Below, one piece after another: positions 23,496 through 33,319 of a DNA stretch of 64,000 bases. Both the position numbers and the translations under genes were made by a program. The number at the start of each line of letters is the position of its first letter. The first letter of the stretch is position 1. Source of the stretch: Prorocentrum cordatum. Taxonomy: Eukaryota > Sar > Dinophyceae > Prorocentrales > Prorocentraceae. The DNA lies in contig CAUYUJ010022082.1 in NCBI GenBank assembly GCA_963575745.1, positions 1-64,000 of the forward strand. Reading direction: 5' to 3'. The notes beneath the pieces are model-generated. The model was not told the DNA's origin, ran no database searches, and saw only the letters and a list, made by a program, of their open reading frames with translations.

Positions 23496-23769
23496 AAACC
23501 ACATCGACCACATCGACGACCACGAGGTGGAAGCCGGTGGGCCGGAGGAGGAGCGAGAGCTGGGAGGTGGGGTGGGGTGGGTGGCAGAGACCGGACCTCC
23601 AGCCCAGCGCACTACTCTTAAATACATGCGATTCACAGTACCATCTCGGCCCCCTCGCGCTTTCGCGCCGCCCCCCCCTCGGAACAGGATGAGGGGCTCG
23701 CGCCTCGCTCTGCAGTCGCTCTGAACCGACTGCGCACAACACCTGCTACTCGCAACACGGTGGGGGCAG

Positions 23770-24530
23770 CGGATAAGGAACCATCAGATACGAAATCCAG
23801 GGTCTGGAAGGCGGTGGAACTCCAATGGAGACTTTGCCATGGATACAGTCAACCCGTATAGCAAGGGCATGCGATAAGGATGCAAGGGCCTTGGAAGGCC
23901 ATGTCGACTTGGTGAGCGGGTCGCGGCCAGCGAAAGCGGCCAAGGATGGGCCGAAGGGGAAGGATTCAAGGGATACCTTGGAAAGCGGTTCATCCTTACT
24001 ACGCGGGTTGACAGTAGCACCGCCGCCTTCATCAGATAAGGGATCCCCCAGGGTTTGAAGCCTCCTGGGCACTGCACAGGGAAGCCTCTGACAAGGCATC
24101 TCGGGCCTGGAAGGAGGTGGAGATCCAATCGCCGATTGGCCATGGATATCACCGCCGCCCTCAGCAGATAAGGAATCCCCCCAGTGTTCGAATCCTCCTG
24201 GGCACTGCACGAGGAAACCCCTGGCAGGGAATCTAGGACCTGGAAGGCGTGAAGATCCAATCGCCGATTGGCTATGGATATTCGCGGGCGCGCAAAAATG
24301 CATTAGCGATCCATGGATTTGGCGCGCGGTCGCCAAATCCATGGATCGGGGGAGGTGCCCTCCCCAAGGTGCGACTGGTGCCGCCTCGCTCGGCGGCGGA
24401 AGCCCGCGATTTCCCAACGGGACCCGTCGCTAATCCACGCCTCTTTGATCCGTGTTTGCGATCGCGTGAATGAATATCACCGCCGCCCTTGTTAGATAAG
24501 AACCCCCCCAGGGTATCGAGCCTCCTGGAC
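23770..24530. repeat. Tandem repeat of about 130 bp, about four degenerate units
   Basis: Recurring words include GATCCAATCGCCGATTGGC, CATGGATA(T/C), ATATCACCGCCGCCCT, GATAAGGAATCCCCC and CCTCCTGGGCACTGCAC. The best-preserved pair lies at 24040-24270. TTCGAATCC within it resembles a tRNA T-loop but nothing else fits a tRNA. Confidence 0.7.
24307..24348. repeat. Perfect hairpin, 18-bp arms, 6-nt loop
   Basis: CGATCCATGGATTTGGCG is followed by CGCGGT and then its exact reverse complement. The arms contain the smaller palindrome ATCCATGGAT. It sits at the break in the 130-bp tandem array. Confidence 0.95.
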
Positions 24531-24574
24531 ATGTGTTCCTCAAGCAGCGCACCCGCCGTACCCTTTCGGCCCCC

Positions 24575-24831
24575 TCAACAACCGATCCTCCTCCTCCTCC
24601 TCGTCCTCATCCTCCTCCTTAGTCCTCCCTCCTCCCTCCTCCCATCTCCCTCCTCCCTCCTCCTCCCCCTCCTCGTCCTCCTCCTCCTCCTCCTCCTCTC
24701 CTCCTCCTCCTCCTCCTCCTCCTCCCCTACCCCTCCTCCTCCTCCTCCCTCTCTTCCTCCTCCTCCTCCTGCTCATCATCATCAGAATCATCATCACCAT
24801 AATCATCATCATCATCCTCACCATCATCATC

Positions 24832-24879
<48 letters not shown>

Positions 24880-25410
24880 GCCACCATCATCATCATCCTC
24901 ATCATCATAATCATCAGCCTCATCATCATCATCATAGTCATCATCATCAGCATCATCATCATCGTCATCGTCAGCATCATCTTCACCATCAGCAGCAGCA
25001 TCAGCATCATCATCGTCCTGATCCGCATCGTCCTCCTCGTCATCATCATCAGCATCATCATCGCCATTATCAGCATCATCATCACCGCCGTCACCATCAT
25101 CATCAGCATCAGCATCACCATCATCACCGTCAACATCACCATCATCAGCATCACCATCATCATCATAATCATCATCATCATCACCATCGTCACCATTATC
25201 ATCATCAGCATCATCAGCATCATCAGCATCATCATCAGCATCAGCATCCTAATCATCACCATCACCATCACCATAATCATCATCATCACCAGCTTCATAA
25301 TCATCATCATCATCACCATCATCATCACCATGGTCATCATCATGGTCACCATCAGCATCAGCATCATCACCATCATCATCAGCAGCAGCATCACCATCAG
25401 CATCATCATG

Positions 25411-25479
<69 letters not shown>

Positions 25480-25830
25480 TCTCCTCCTCCTATTCCTCTT
25501 CCTCCTCCTCTCCCTCCTCCTCCTCCACCACCTCATCCTCTTCCTCCTCCTCCTCCTCCTCCTCCTCCTCCTCCTCCTCCCCCTCCCCCTCCCCCTCCCC
25601 CATCGCCCTCCCCCTCCCCCTCTCCCTCCCTCCCTCCATCCATCCATCCATCCCTCCTCCTCCTCCTCCTCCTCCTCCTCCTCCTCCTCCTCCTCCTTCT
25701 GCGTAACGTGGCGTTCTCTCCTCCTCCTCCTCCTCCTCCTCTCCTCCTCCTCCTCCTCCTCCTCCTCCTCCTCCTCCTCCTCCTCCTCTCCTCCTCCCCC
25801 CCCCCCCCTCCTTCTCCTGCCCCTCCTCCT
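24575..25830. repeat. CCT / CAT / CCT compound microsatellite, about 1.25 kb
   Basis: Three blocks: CCT-rich (about 24575-24770), CAT/TCA-rich for about 700 bp (24772-25482), then CCT-rich again to about 25830. The CAT block translates to poly-His, poly-Met or poly-Asp in its frames; none is a gene. The second CCT block abuts the 3' flank of the LINE at 25986. Confidence 0.95.
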
Positions 25831-25985
25831 CGACACAGCCCTGCGCGACGATGGGTCTCGCCGCGCACCTTTGAGCTGGATGGGCGGCGCTTCCCCTTTG
25901 ATGCGGGGCCATTACCACGTGCGCCACCACCCGCCCCCGTTCACCCCACGGGTGAAACACACGGAAAAAGGCAAAGCCAAACGAG

Positions 25986-28900
25986 TTAGGCGATATGGAG
26001 AGAATCAATCTCGCCCGCACGGACCTGATCGCCAGTTCTGAACGGCTGGCGGAGCAAGTGCCACTTCTTATTGAGACTGCATCGTGCAGGCGCGCGCGCG
26101 AGGTTCGCCAAGGCGCGCGCGCCGTGGGAGGAAGCCGCAGGGGGCCCATTGCACTGCTCAGACAGCTTGGCAGAGACTTTGCGACCTCCGAGCCCACACA
26201 CTGCACACACGACGCACCAGGTGCCCTCCTGAAGCTGAAAGGGATGCACGGGGTGCCTGCGCCCATCTGCTGCAACAACACGCGCGCGCGCAACATCTGC
26301 ACGCAGGAGGGGGCGAGGGGTGGCGACAGGCGGGGGCGGTTCAACCACAAGCATGGGCCGGCAGGAAGACTGACTAGACCGCTTCTGTTCAGGCTTAACA
26401 TGCTCACAGTCAAAATCGGCAAGATTCGCCCCTACTTGGGCCACCCATTTAGCGTAGTGGACAGGCACCTTAGCTTTAGCAGTGACCTGCTCACGCAAAC
26501 TCTGGTCAATCTGAACACGAGAAGCAGTCCACTGGGCCCACGAGTCGGCCTCATCATTGCCAGCCTTTTCAAACGCACTGCTGAGACCGAGCTGCACACG
26601 TGCACGCGTACAGTGTCCCTTCACTTTGACGAGATAGATCTGAGAGGGACCACCCCAATCGTGAATATTTGTCCACACCGCGCGCCATAGCTCGGACCAT
26701 GCACTGCGGGAGCCACAGCGCTCTCGCTCTCCACGCTTGCGCACACCGTCACGCACGAAGGCGGGGTCTGTGTACAATATGGATCCTGGGCACGCGTGCT
26801 GTAGCCCGCGATAAAACGCAAAATGCTCAGCATAGTCGATGTTCTGACACAACTCGTGCAACGTGCCACACAAAACAGAGAGCACACGAGATGTGTCGGG
26901 ACACAAAGCAACGGCGGCCCACCCCACCGCCTGCGCGTGGGGGGGGGAGCTTCTGGTCAATCCACGACCCGTCGAGGAACACATGTCCTGATAGGGCCTC
27001 GGGCCCTCCTGCGAACCACCTATCTGGGACAGGACGGGTGGCAGGGAGGGGGGCAAGCGGCAGCAGCAGCCTCTCAGCAAAGAGGAGGGGAAGAGGTTGA
27101 GTGGCAGCTCGCACGAGGGTGGTGAGAAAGGATGGAATGCGGACTCCTTCCATGACCTCCTCGTGCAAGCCACACGCTGCACGCCTGTGCAGCAGGGCCC
27201 CTGGGGCCGACCCGCAACCTAGACAGAAGGCATTGGTCGAAAGCCCAGCCTCCCATTGACGATGCTGCGGCCACTGGCCTCCAGAGATCACACTCTTGAG
27301 ATACCCGCGCTCAACAGGCAAGAGGGGGCGAAGGCTTCTGAGCGGAGTGAGGTCGCACCCATTTTGCAACTCAGGCACATCCAACCTATTGGCGACCTTA
27401 CCCCAAAGCCAAAAATCGACCACCCTCTGAAGCCAGATCACAAAGGTCCTGGGGCCGACGTCCCTGACCGAGATGCGCCCCAAGACCGGGTGAGCAAAAA
27501 ACAAAACCGTCGACCTGGAGCCCCAGACGGATGGCAGTGGCCGCACAGGCCGTGAAAGGACCCTTGATGCCAGCCCAAGGGTTTCCGTGGTCGGAGAAGC
27601 GATGGGCAGCATCTTTTACTCCTTGCTCGAGCATGCGCACAGGAAGCAAACCATCCCAGACGGCCACCGCAAACATCTGCAGAGGCTCAATATTTAATGT
27701 GCACGCAGGGTCGCATCGGGGTGCTTCAGACATCATAAGAAGCAACGTGAGACTGCGACCCGACAGCTTGGCGACCTGCACATGTGCCTGCATAGCTCTG
27801 GCGAGACGCAGCTCTGTGCAATTCGTGCCGTACACAGCGCCCCCCATACTTACAGGAGGCCAGGTGGGCAGCTTGCACCATGTTGTGCAGCCGACGCTTT
27901 TTAACATGCGGTCCGGGCGAGACGATCTTCCGGGCCCGAGCGTGCGCTGGTGCCCTGCGAGCGGCTCGCGTGGCACGAAAGCGGCAGACTGCAGCGGCAA
28001 AACCGATGCCAAGAATGCGCTCTGTGTGAGCGCCCTGAACATTAAACCTACGGAGCCTTCGGACGAGCTGAGCCCTGATCTGAGCCGACGACGCAACGAC
28101 GCGACTCTTACGACGGTGCACGACCAAGTGAACCTTCTCAAGCTCAGCATGCAGCATGGTGGTGGCCCCTGCTAGGTCTTCCACCACATCCTGCTCACGT
28201 CCTACCCTATGGGCTCCAAAATCGTCCACCACGACCCCCAGACTGACGTGCTGATAGGCCGCCGCAACCTTATCAGCGGGGCCGAGGAGGATGAGTTGCA
28301 ACATCAAAGTGGCGAAGTGACAGCCAGGCAAAACGGCCTGGTGGGCCTGAAGAGGCCGAGAAACCACGTCCCCTAGCGACAGGTTCCGCGGGGCCCTGTA
28401 GAGCTCGACAAGAAGCTTCAGCTGGCGGAGCGGAAACCCCGACCTATTCGCAGCGAGCACAAGCTCGCTGTGACGAACGTGTTCGAAAGCCTTCTGCAAG
28501 TCAAGCAGGAGGAGCCCACTAGAGAAACCTCGTGAGGCCGCCCACTCTGAGCTGGCGGCCTGGACCCAGACGAGCTTGTCACTGCTGCGTCCAGACGTGG
28601 ACCAAAAATATGGACGATGATTGCGAGCTTGCCATTGCTTGATAAGCGGGCGCCGCAGACGCCCCTGAATACGGGCAAGAATGTGAATGAGTGCAATGGG
28701 CCGAAATCCGCCCTCACGCTTGCTGAGAAAAACCACTTTGGTCCAGAGACGCGGCCAGGAGCAGGAGGATTCGACCTCTCCTAAAAGATCGATCAAGGCC
28801 ATCAAGGCCCCGTCGGAGAGGTGCAAAAGCTGCCGATGGGGAAATCGCATCAAAAACCACATCCTGACCTCTTGGGGAACGTGCGAATACACGCTTTAAA

Positions 28901-30445
28901 CTCCTCCAGACTAGGAAGCGAAAGTTCGGGGCCAAGGTCCGCAGGCCTGGCGATGGAATCCGACAGAGCCCCCACCTTCCACCACCCAGCCCACTCAGCC
29001 TCAAGCAAATCCATCTCCTCGGCCACAGTCGCGGGACGCGAGGCACCCTGCACCTGCACCAAGGAACTTGGGACCCAAGGCTGGGCAGGCTTGGTATATG
29101 AAAAGAGAGCGGCTCCACCGTCACGGCTGCGAGTGGAGCACCATTCTCTCCAACCGCGGAGCTTATCAGCTTCAGCTTGCTTCGAGGCTTTGCTAGCTTG
29201 GAGGGCGGCAGCCTTCGAAGCCAGCTCAGCGAGCTCATAAGGAAGCTCGCGCGCCAGAGACAACAGCGTGAGCCAGGGTTCAGCCTCTGACTGAGGAACT
29301 TTGCCGACCTGGGACATGGGCCCGAGGCGCCTCGCAAGGCGCAAAGCGCAGGCACGTAAGGGGACAGGCTGCGCAGACCCCAATCCAGAGAGGCACCTGG
29401 CCAGGAGACGCCACCACGTGGCAACGGGCGAGATCCTGGGAAAGCGCACAGGCAGCGGCTTCGGTGGCGCCTTCACAAAAAAACTGGGGGCCCTCAGCGC
29501 GGCCGAAGTACTCGGAGTCGACGTGCGGCAGCAGGTCGTGGGCGTCCGCGAAGTCGGCCTCGGCGGTCTGGACCCACAGCTGCCAGCGCATGTCCACGTC
29601 CAGGCCAGCACGCTCAACGGTGTCTCGATACTGCTCCCAACGTGGTGCAGGATCAGCGCGAGCACAGCCCACAGGTAAATCGAGAGGAAACCGACGTGGC
29701 ACTCGAACAGCCGCATGACAGAGATCACACCTTGCTTGCACAGGAATGGTAAGCCGCACGGGGTAATGTGGCGTAGTTGCAATATCGGTTAAGACCTCGA
29801 GGCAACAATCATGAGCAATGGAGTCGGATACCACGAAGAAATCGATTACCCTGGCCTTAGAATCTGAAGAATTCGTACATGTGGGCACCGCTGGAGCCAA
29901 GATGGTGGCGTCGAGTGCGGCAGGCCATCCTGATACTTCCAGCTCGTGCGGATCCAAATTGAAACCACCAGACACGATGAATGGCAGCCCTGATAATTTG
30001 ACTGTATCGCCTATCTGGGTTAGAATGTGCCAGTTCTTACCTGACAATCCTTCGCTGCAGTGTACATACACAGCCACCACAGAAAGCCAATGTCTGTGAT
30101 TCCTGCAACATGCTTGATCGAAACTCTGCCAGGAATGAGAGAGCTGGGAAGATGCTCGATGTCAGCGAGGCCAACGAACTTGGGAACCATATGCGCCAGA
30201 CCACCGCTGGAACCGCCACGCTGGGTATCCACGGCAGCTGCTACACTAGCGCGCCATCCGCGCTTCGACAACTTGCTCTCCCATGCATTAACTTGATGCG
30301 GTAGAAGGTGATGTTCCTGCACCACCACGCCGTTGCTGCTGAGGACTTCGGGATGCTGGAGCAGCGCCTCCAACCCCGCGATCCCCGTCACATTGCTGGT
30401 GACCAGAGTCCAGGCGGCCAAGCTAGGAAGAAGACCCGCCAGCAG
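25986..30445 (-). pseudogene. LINE ORF2: endonuclease, reverse transcriptase, RNase H
   Basis: The endonuclease (about 30440-29700) has VQEHH with the catalytic Glu and IDFFVVS, but the expected GDFN reads GGFN, losing a catalytic Asp. A linker with LRGWREWCSTRSRDGGAALF leads to RT (about 28870-27900): GGFRPIAL, LLLDLQKAFEHV, VLPGC and VVVDDF near 28232, with both catalytic Asp kept. A zinc knuckle, CLGCGSAPGALLHRRAAC, lies near 27.2 kb. RNase H (about 26990-26500) has VFLDGSW, AEHFAFYRGL, LYTDPAFV, KVKGHC and NDEAD, so the catalytic residues are present. Frame changes lie near 30050, 29485 (A7), 28855 and 26945 (G9). It is non-functional as read, unless the homopolymer indels are sequencing errors. 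Confidence 0.9.
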
Positions 30446-31466
30446 GCTCGGCGATGGTCGACTTGAACCTCTTGGCGGCGGCCTCCTGCATCTGGTCGAA
30501 GATGTCACGAATGCGTTCATGCTTGACACCATGCTTCTCTTGCAATCCTTGGATGTATCCGTCGTCAGTCTGCGCCTCTGCGAGCCAGGCGAGGAGCTCG
30601 GCGTGCGCTGCCTCGGCTCGCTGCCTGGCAGCGGCGGCAGCAGCAGCACGCGCGGCCTCGTGCTCCTGCTCCTGCTTGGCAGCTGCAGCTGCGGCTGCGG
30701 CCTGAGCGGCTTCCGCGCGCCGCTTGGCCACGGCCTCGCCATCGGGAGCCCCGACGGCGCCAGCCCCTCCACCGCCATCGCCGCCCACTGCCATGGACTC
30801 ATCGGCGGGAGGGGCAACAGCAGCAGCAGCATCGCGCAAAGGCTGCACCAAAGCTGCCGGGCCCTGGGCGATTTGGGCCATACGCGAATCCTGGGCGAGC
30901 GTGTCCGCGAACTGCTGCAGCTGCTGAACAGGATCCTCCTTCGCAGCCATGGCCGAATAGGCCTTGGCCGCCCGCGCCGCGGCCTCCTTGACCGCAGTCT
31001 GCGCCAGCGCGAGCTCGGCCTTGCACTTGGCAGCGTGGGCGCAGGCTGCCAAAGCACTCTCCTGCGCCTTGTCGTAGGCCCGCTGGGCCTTGTCACGCTT
31101 GTCCGCCAGGACGTCCTGCTCGATCCTGGCCGACTTGGCTGTGGCGCTCGGCTCGCCCTTGTCGCGGTTGCGCTGGGCGACAACGCGAGCAATGAGCTTG
31201 GGCGCCCAGTCGCTTCTGACCTCCTTACAGTCCTCCTCGGACATCCTGGCGTAGATGCCGAGCTGACCCTCGGGAAGGAAGCTGATCTGCTTGTTCTTGA
31301 TCGGCGGCCCATTGGCCCAGGCACCACGGTCCCGAGAATCGACGATCGAGACAGAGGGTTTCGGACCAGCCGCTTTTCCACACATCCTGCAGCTATCGCG
31401 CCAGACATAGTTGTACCTGTACGCACACCGCTTGTTACTGCACTGCCAGCAAGAGAAGTCTCCCAT
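30423..31466 (-). CDS. LINE ORF1, zinc-finger and coiled-coil protein
   Basis: A 347-aa protein, starting at the first ATG after the SL leader. Residues 1-35 contain CWQC ... CRMC separated by 15 residues in the context W-x-D-x-CRMCG, which fits a RanBP2-type zinc finger (RNA or protein binding). The rest is Ala/Glu/Lys/Gln-rich with long predicted coiled coils (for example KAQRAYDKAQESALAACAHA) and ends in a short helical segment and AEPAGGSSS. It plays the part of a gag-like nucleic-acid chaperone. The stop overlaps the frame encoding the endonuclease, which is one base downstream in reading direction, so ORF2 could be reached by frameshifting or reinitiation. The intact frame contrasts with the broken ORF2. 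Confidence 0.8.
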   Translation of the reverse strand: MGDFSCWQCSNKRCAYRYNYVWRDSCRMCGKAAGPKPSVSIVDSRDRGAWANGPPIKNKQISFLPEGQLGIYARMSEEDCKEVRSDWAPKLIARVVAQRNRDKGEPSATAKSARIEQDVLADKRDKAQRAYDKAQESALAACAHAAKCKAELALAQTAVKEAAARAAKAYSAMAAKEDPVQQLQQFADTLAQDSRMAQIAQGPAALVQPLRDAAAAVAPPADESMAVGGDGGGGAGAVGAPDGEAVAKRRAEAAQAAAAAAAAKQEQEHEAARAAAAAAARQRAEAAHAELLAWLAEAQTDDGYIQGLQEKHGVKHERIRDIFDQMQEAAAKRFKSTIAEPAGGSSS

Positions 31467-31602
31467 CGCTGCTTGAGAAACAAACGCGAGCGAGCAGCAG
31501 CAGCAAGTATACGAGTAATTGTGAGTGAACAAGTGCGGGGCGAACCGCACACAGTACACGGAAAGTGGTGGGGCCGCGGATCCCCTTGCCAAAAACTCTC
31601 GT

Positions 31603-31623
31603 CCCAGAGCCAACCGCTACGGA
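31603..31623 (-). other. Relict spliced leader
   Basis: The minus strand reads TCCGTAGC then GGTTGGCTCTGGG. Aligned to the SL, the first 8 bases and TTGGCTC match, with CATT shortened to GG and AAG changed to TGG. Tandem SL relics are the recognised trace of repeated trans-splicing and retroposition in dinoflagellates. Confidence 0.85.
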
Positions 31624-31645
31624 CTTGAGCCAAAATGGCTACGGA
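31624..31645 (-). other. Complete dinoflagellate spliced-leader sequence
   Basis: The minus strand reads T, then CCGTAGCC, then ATTTTGGCTCAAG, which is the full 22-nt dinoflagellate SL with T at the variable first base. It is followed not by a GT splice donor but by a second, decayed SL, so it is a retroposed mRNA 5' end and not an SL RNA gene. Confidence 0.95.
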
Positions 31646-31649
31646 CCTG

Positions 31650-31850
31650 CTCCTCCTCCTCCTCCTCCTCCTCCTCCTCCTCCTCCTCCTCCTCCTCCTC
31701 CTCCTCGTCCTCTTCCCTCCTCCCTCCTCCCTCCTCCCTCCTCCCTCCTCCCTCCTCCCTCCTCCCTCCTCCCTCCTCCCCTCCTCCCCTCCTCCCTCCC
31801 CCCTCCTCCCCCCTCCCCCTCCTCCCTCCTCCCTCCTCTCTCCTCCTCCA
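31650..31850. repeat. CCT/GGA microsatellite between kinase and LINE
   Basis: (CTC)n followed by CCTCCCTCCTCC-type repeats. It directly abuts the spliced leader of the LINE and follows the kinase stop codon by about 40 bp. Confidence 0.95.
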
Positions 31851-31889
31851 GTCCCGAAGAGCGGATGCGAGGACCATGCGCAGGCTGGC

Positions 31890-33317
31890 TCACATGGTGC
31901 TACAACTGCAGCCCTGGTCCCTTGGCACCTCGGCGAGCCGATCGATGAGCTCGCGAGCGTCTGGACGATCTCCTGGCTCCTCGGCCCAAGCGTCCCTCAT
32001 GACGGGGCGAAGGGACCGGTGCGCGTCGCCCACTTGTGGCCTCGGCTGCTTGTTCTTTCCGTACTCTTCCAGGATCAACGTGGGATTCTTAGTGCGCTCC
32101 CAGAAGGGGTCGCGCCCCGAGCTGATGAAGTACATGATGAGCGCAAACGAGTAGATGTCGGCCTTCGTGTCGTACTGACCACTGCGCACGACCTCAGGGG
32201 CCATGTAGTGGTGGCTGCCCAGGCCCATCGTGTGGGTCCTCTTGACCTTGCATCCCACTGGTGCAATTACCTTGCTGATGCCGAAATCAGTGATTTTGAT
32301 CTCGAGTAGCTTGCTCAAGAGGAGGTTCAGGGGCTTGAGGTCCCTGTGGATGATCGGCGTCTTGCAGCTGTGCAGGAAGCAGAGGCCTCGCGCAACAGCG
32401 CTGCACCACTTGATCTGCTGCCCGATCGCGGCGTGCCAGTTCGGAGTCTGTTGTTCCTTACGCATGCGCATGTAGTAGCGCTCCAGATCCCCTCCTTCCA
32501 TGTATTCGGTGATGAACATAATAGGCGGATCGCTCACCACTGCCCCCAGAAACATCACCAAGTCGGGATGGTGGATGGTCGCAAGGAGGTTTATCTCGTG
32601 AATGAGCTCCTGGGTCAGACGATCACTGTCCTCGCCATGCGCGGTCTCCAAGACGACCTTGGCAACCACGCTGGTGCCTCTCCAGGTGGCGCGGTAGACG
32701 CGGCTCTTCAGCGTCTCGGAGAGCACCTCCCCGACCTCCACCTCCTTCTTGGAGATCAGGCAACCGTCCGAGCTCAGGTGCTCCGTGAGGCGCGACTTCG
32801 AAATGTTTCTCATGTCCGCGCCCGCTTCCATCAGCAGGCTGATCGTTTCTTCGGGGCTGCCTCGGAGCGTGGCGAACTCCAGTGGCGCGATGCCGTCGGC
32901 GTCCGCCACGACGGCCGACGCCCCACGGCCGAGCAGGAACTCGACGAGCTGTGCCCTGGCGGTCGGCTGCGCCGCCGCGTAGTGCAGGGCGGTGCGGCCG
33001 CCAGTGTCCGCCGCGTTGACGTCCAGCCCCAGCTCCAGCATGGCCTTCACCTCCTCCAGGTCACCCCGGGAGGCCGCGTCGCACAGGCGCGCCGCCGCCG
33101 CCAGCTGCGCGAAGGCCTCGTCCTTCCCGACTCGCTCGGCCACCCTGGCCACCTTGAGCGCGCCCGCCGCGCCCTCCGGGCTCGCCCTCCCCGGCCACAT
33201 GGAGCTGCCCGCGCTGGGTTCCTTGAGCGCCGCGAGCCTCCGATGGCGGGCTGAAGCAGGATGGCCTGAGTCGCAACAGCCGCACAGGTAGGCGTTTCTG
33301 CTTCTGGTTTTCAACAT
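31890..33317 (-). CDS. Ankyrin-repeat TKL-family protein kinase
   Basis: A 475-aa intact, single-exon protein. Residues about 75-175 form three ankyrin repeats (for example GRTALHYAAAQ, DGIAPLEFATLRG). Residues about 195-465 form a kinase domain of tyrosine-kinase-like type: VVAKVV carries the ATP-binding Lys, HEINLL the alpha-C Glu, IIHRDLKPLNLLL the catalytic loop, ITDFGIS the metal-binding Asp, HYMAPEVV the activation-segment end, and KADIYSFALIMY subdomain IX. The glycine loop is degenerate (GEVLSETLKSRVY). The C-terminus is CSCSTM: CSTM fits a CaaX prenylation box with Met at X, suggesting farnesylation and membrane attachment, with an extra Cys two residues upstream. A later Met (33200) is an alternative start. 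Likely a signalling kinase; substrate unknown. Absence of introns suggests, but does not prove, a retroposed origin. Confidence 0.92.
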   Translation of the reverse strand: MLKTRSRNAYLCGCCDSGHPASARHRRLAALKEPSAGSSMWPGRASPEGAAGALKVARVAERVGKDEAFAQLAAAARLCDAASRGDLEEVKAMLELGLDVNAADTGGRTALHYAAAQPTARAQLVEFLLGRGASAVVADADGIAPLEFATLRGSPEETISLLMEAGADMRNISKSRLTEHLSSDGCLISKKEVEVGEVLSETLKSRVYRATWRGTSVVAKVVLETAHGEDSDRLTQELIHEINLLATIHHPDLVMFLGAVVSDPPIMFITEYMEGGDLERYYMRMRKEQQTPNWHAAIGQQIKWCSAVARGLCFLHSCKTPIIHRDLKPLNLLLSKLLEIKITDFGISKVIAPVGCKVKRTHTMGLGSHHYMAPEVVRSGQYDTKADIYSFALIMYFISSGRDPFWERTKNPTLILEEYGKNKQPRPQVGDAHRSLRPVMRDAWAEEPGDRPDARELIDRLAEVPRDQGCSCSTM

Positions 33318-33319
33318 GT

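Larger units (their letters stand above)
25830..31645 (-). mobile_element. APE-type LINE with spliced leader at its 5' end
   Basis: A non-LTR retrotransposon of about 5.8 kb. From its 5' end it has an SL plus a relict SL, a 157-nt leader, ORF1 with a zinc finger and Ala-rich coiled coil, then ORF2 with endonuclease/exonuclease/phosphatase (APE-like), reverse transcriptase, a CxxC-H-C zinc knuckle and RNase H. ORF2 is broken by several frameshifts. Both flanks are GGA/CCT microsatellite, suggesting insertion into such a tract. No long poly(A) tail was seen. The SL implies the RNA was trans-spliced before reverse transcription. Confidence 0.9.

Noticed and set aside
24180-24215. tRNA T-arm (TTCGAATCC)
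   Set aside because: No acceptor stem, anticodon arm or D-arm fits, and the word lies inside a tandem repeat whose other units lack it.
24772-25482. Poly-histidine or poly-methionine protein genes
   Set aside because: Long frames on both strands result only from the CAT trinucleotide repeat.
31624-31645. SL RNA gene
   Set aside because: The 22 nt are followed by a second SL-like sequence and not by a GT donor, intron part and Sm site, so this is a retroposed leader and not an SL RNA gene.
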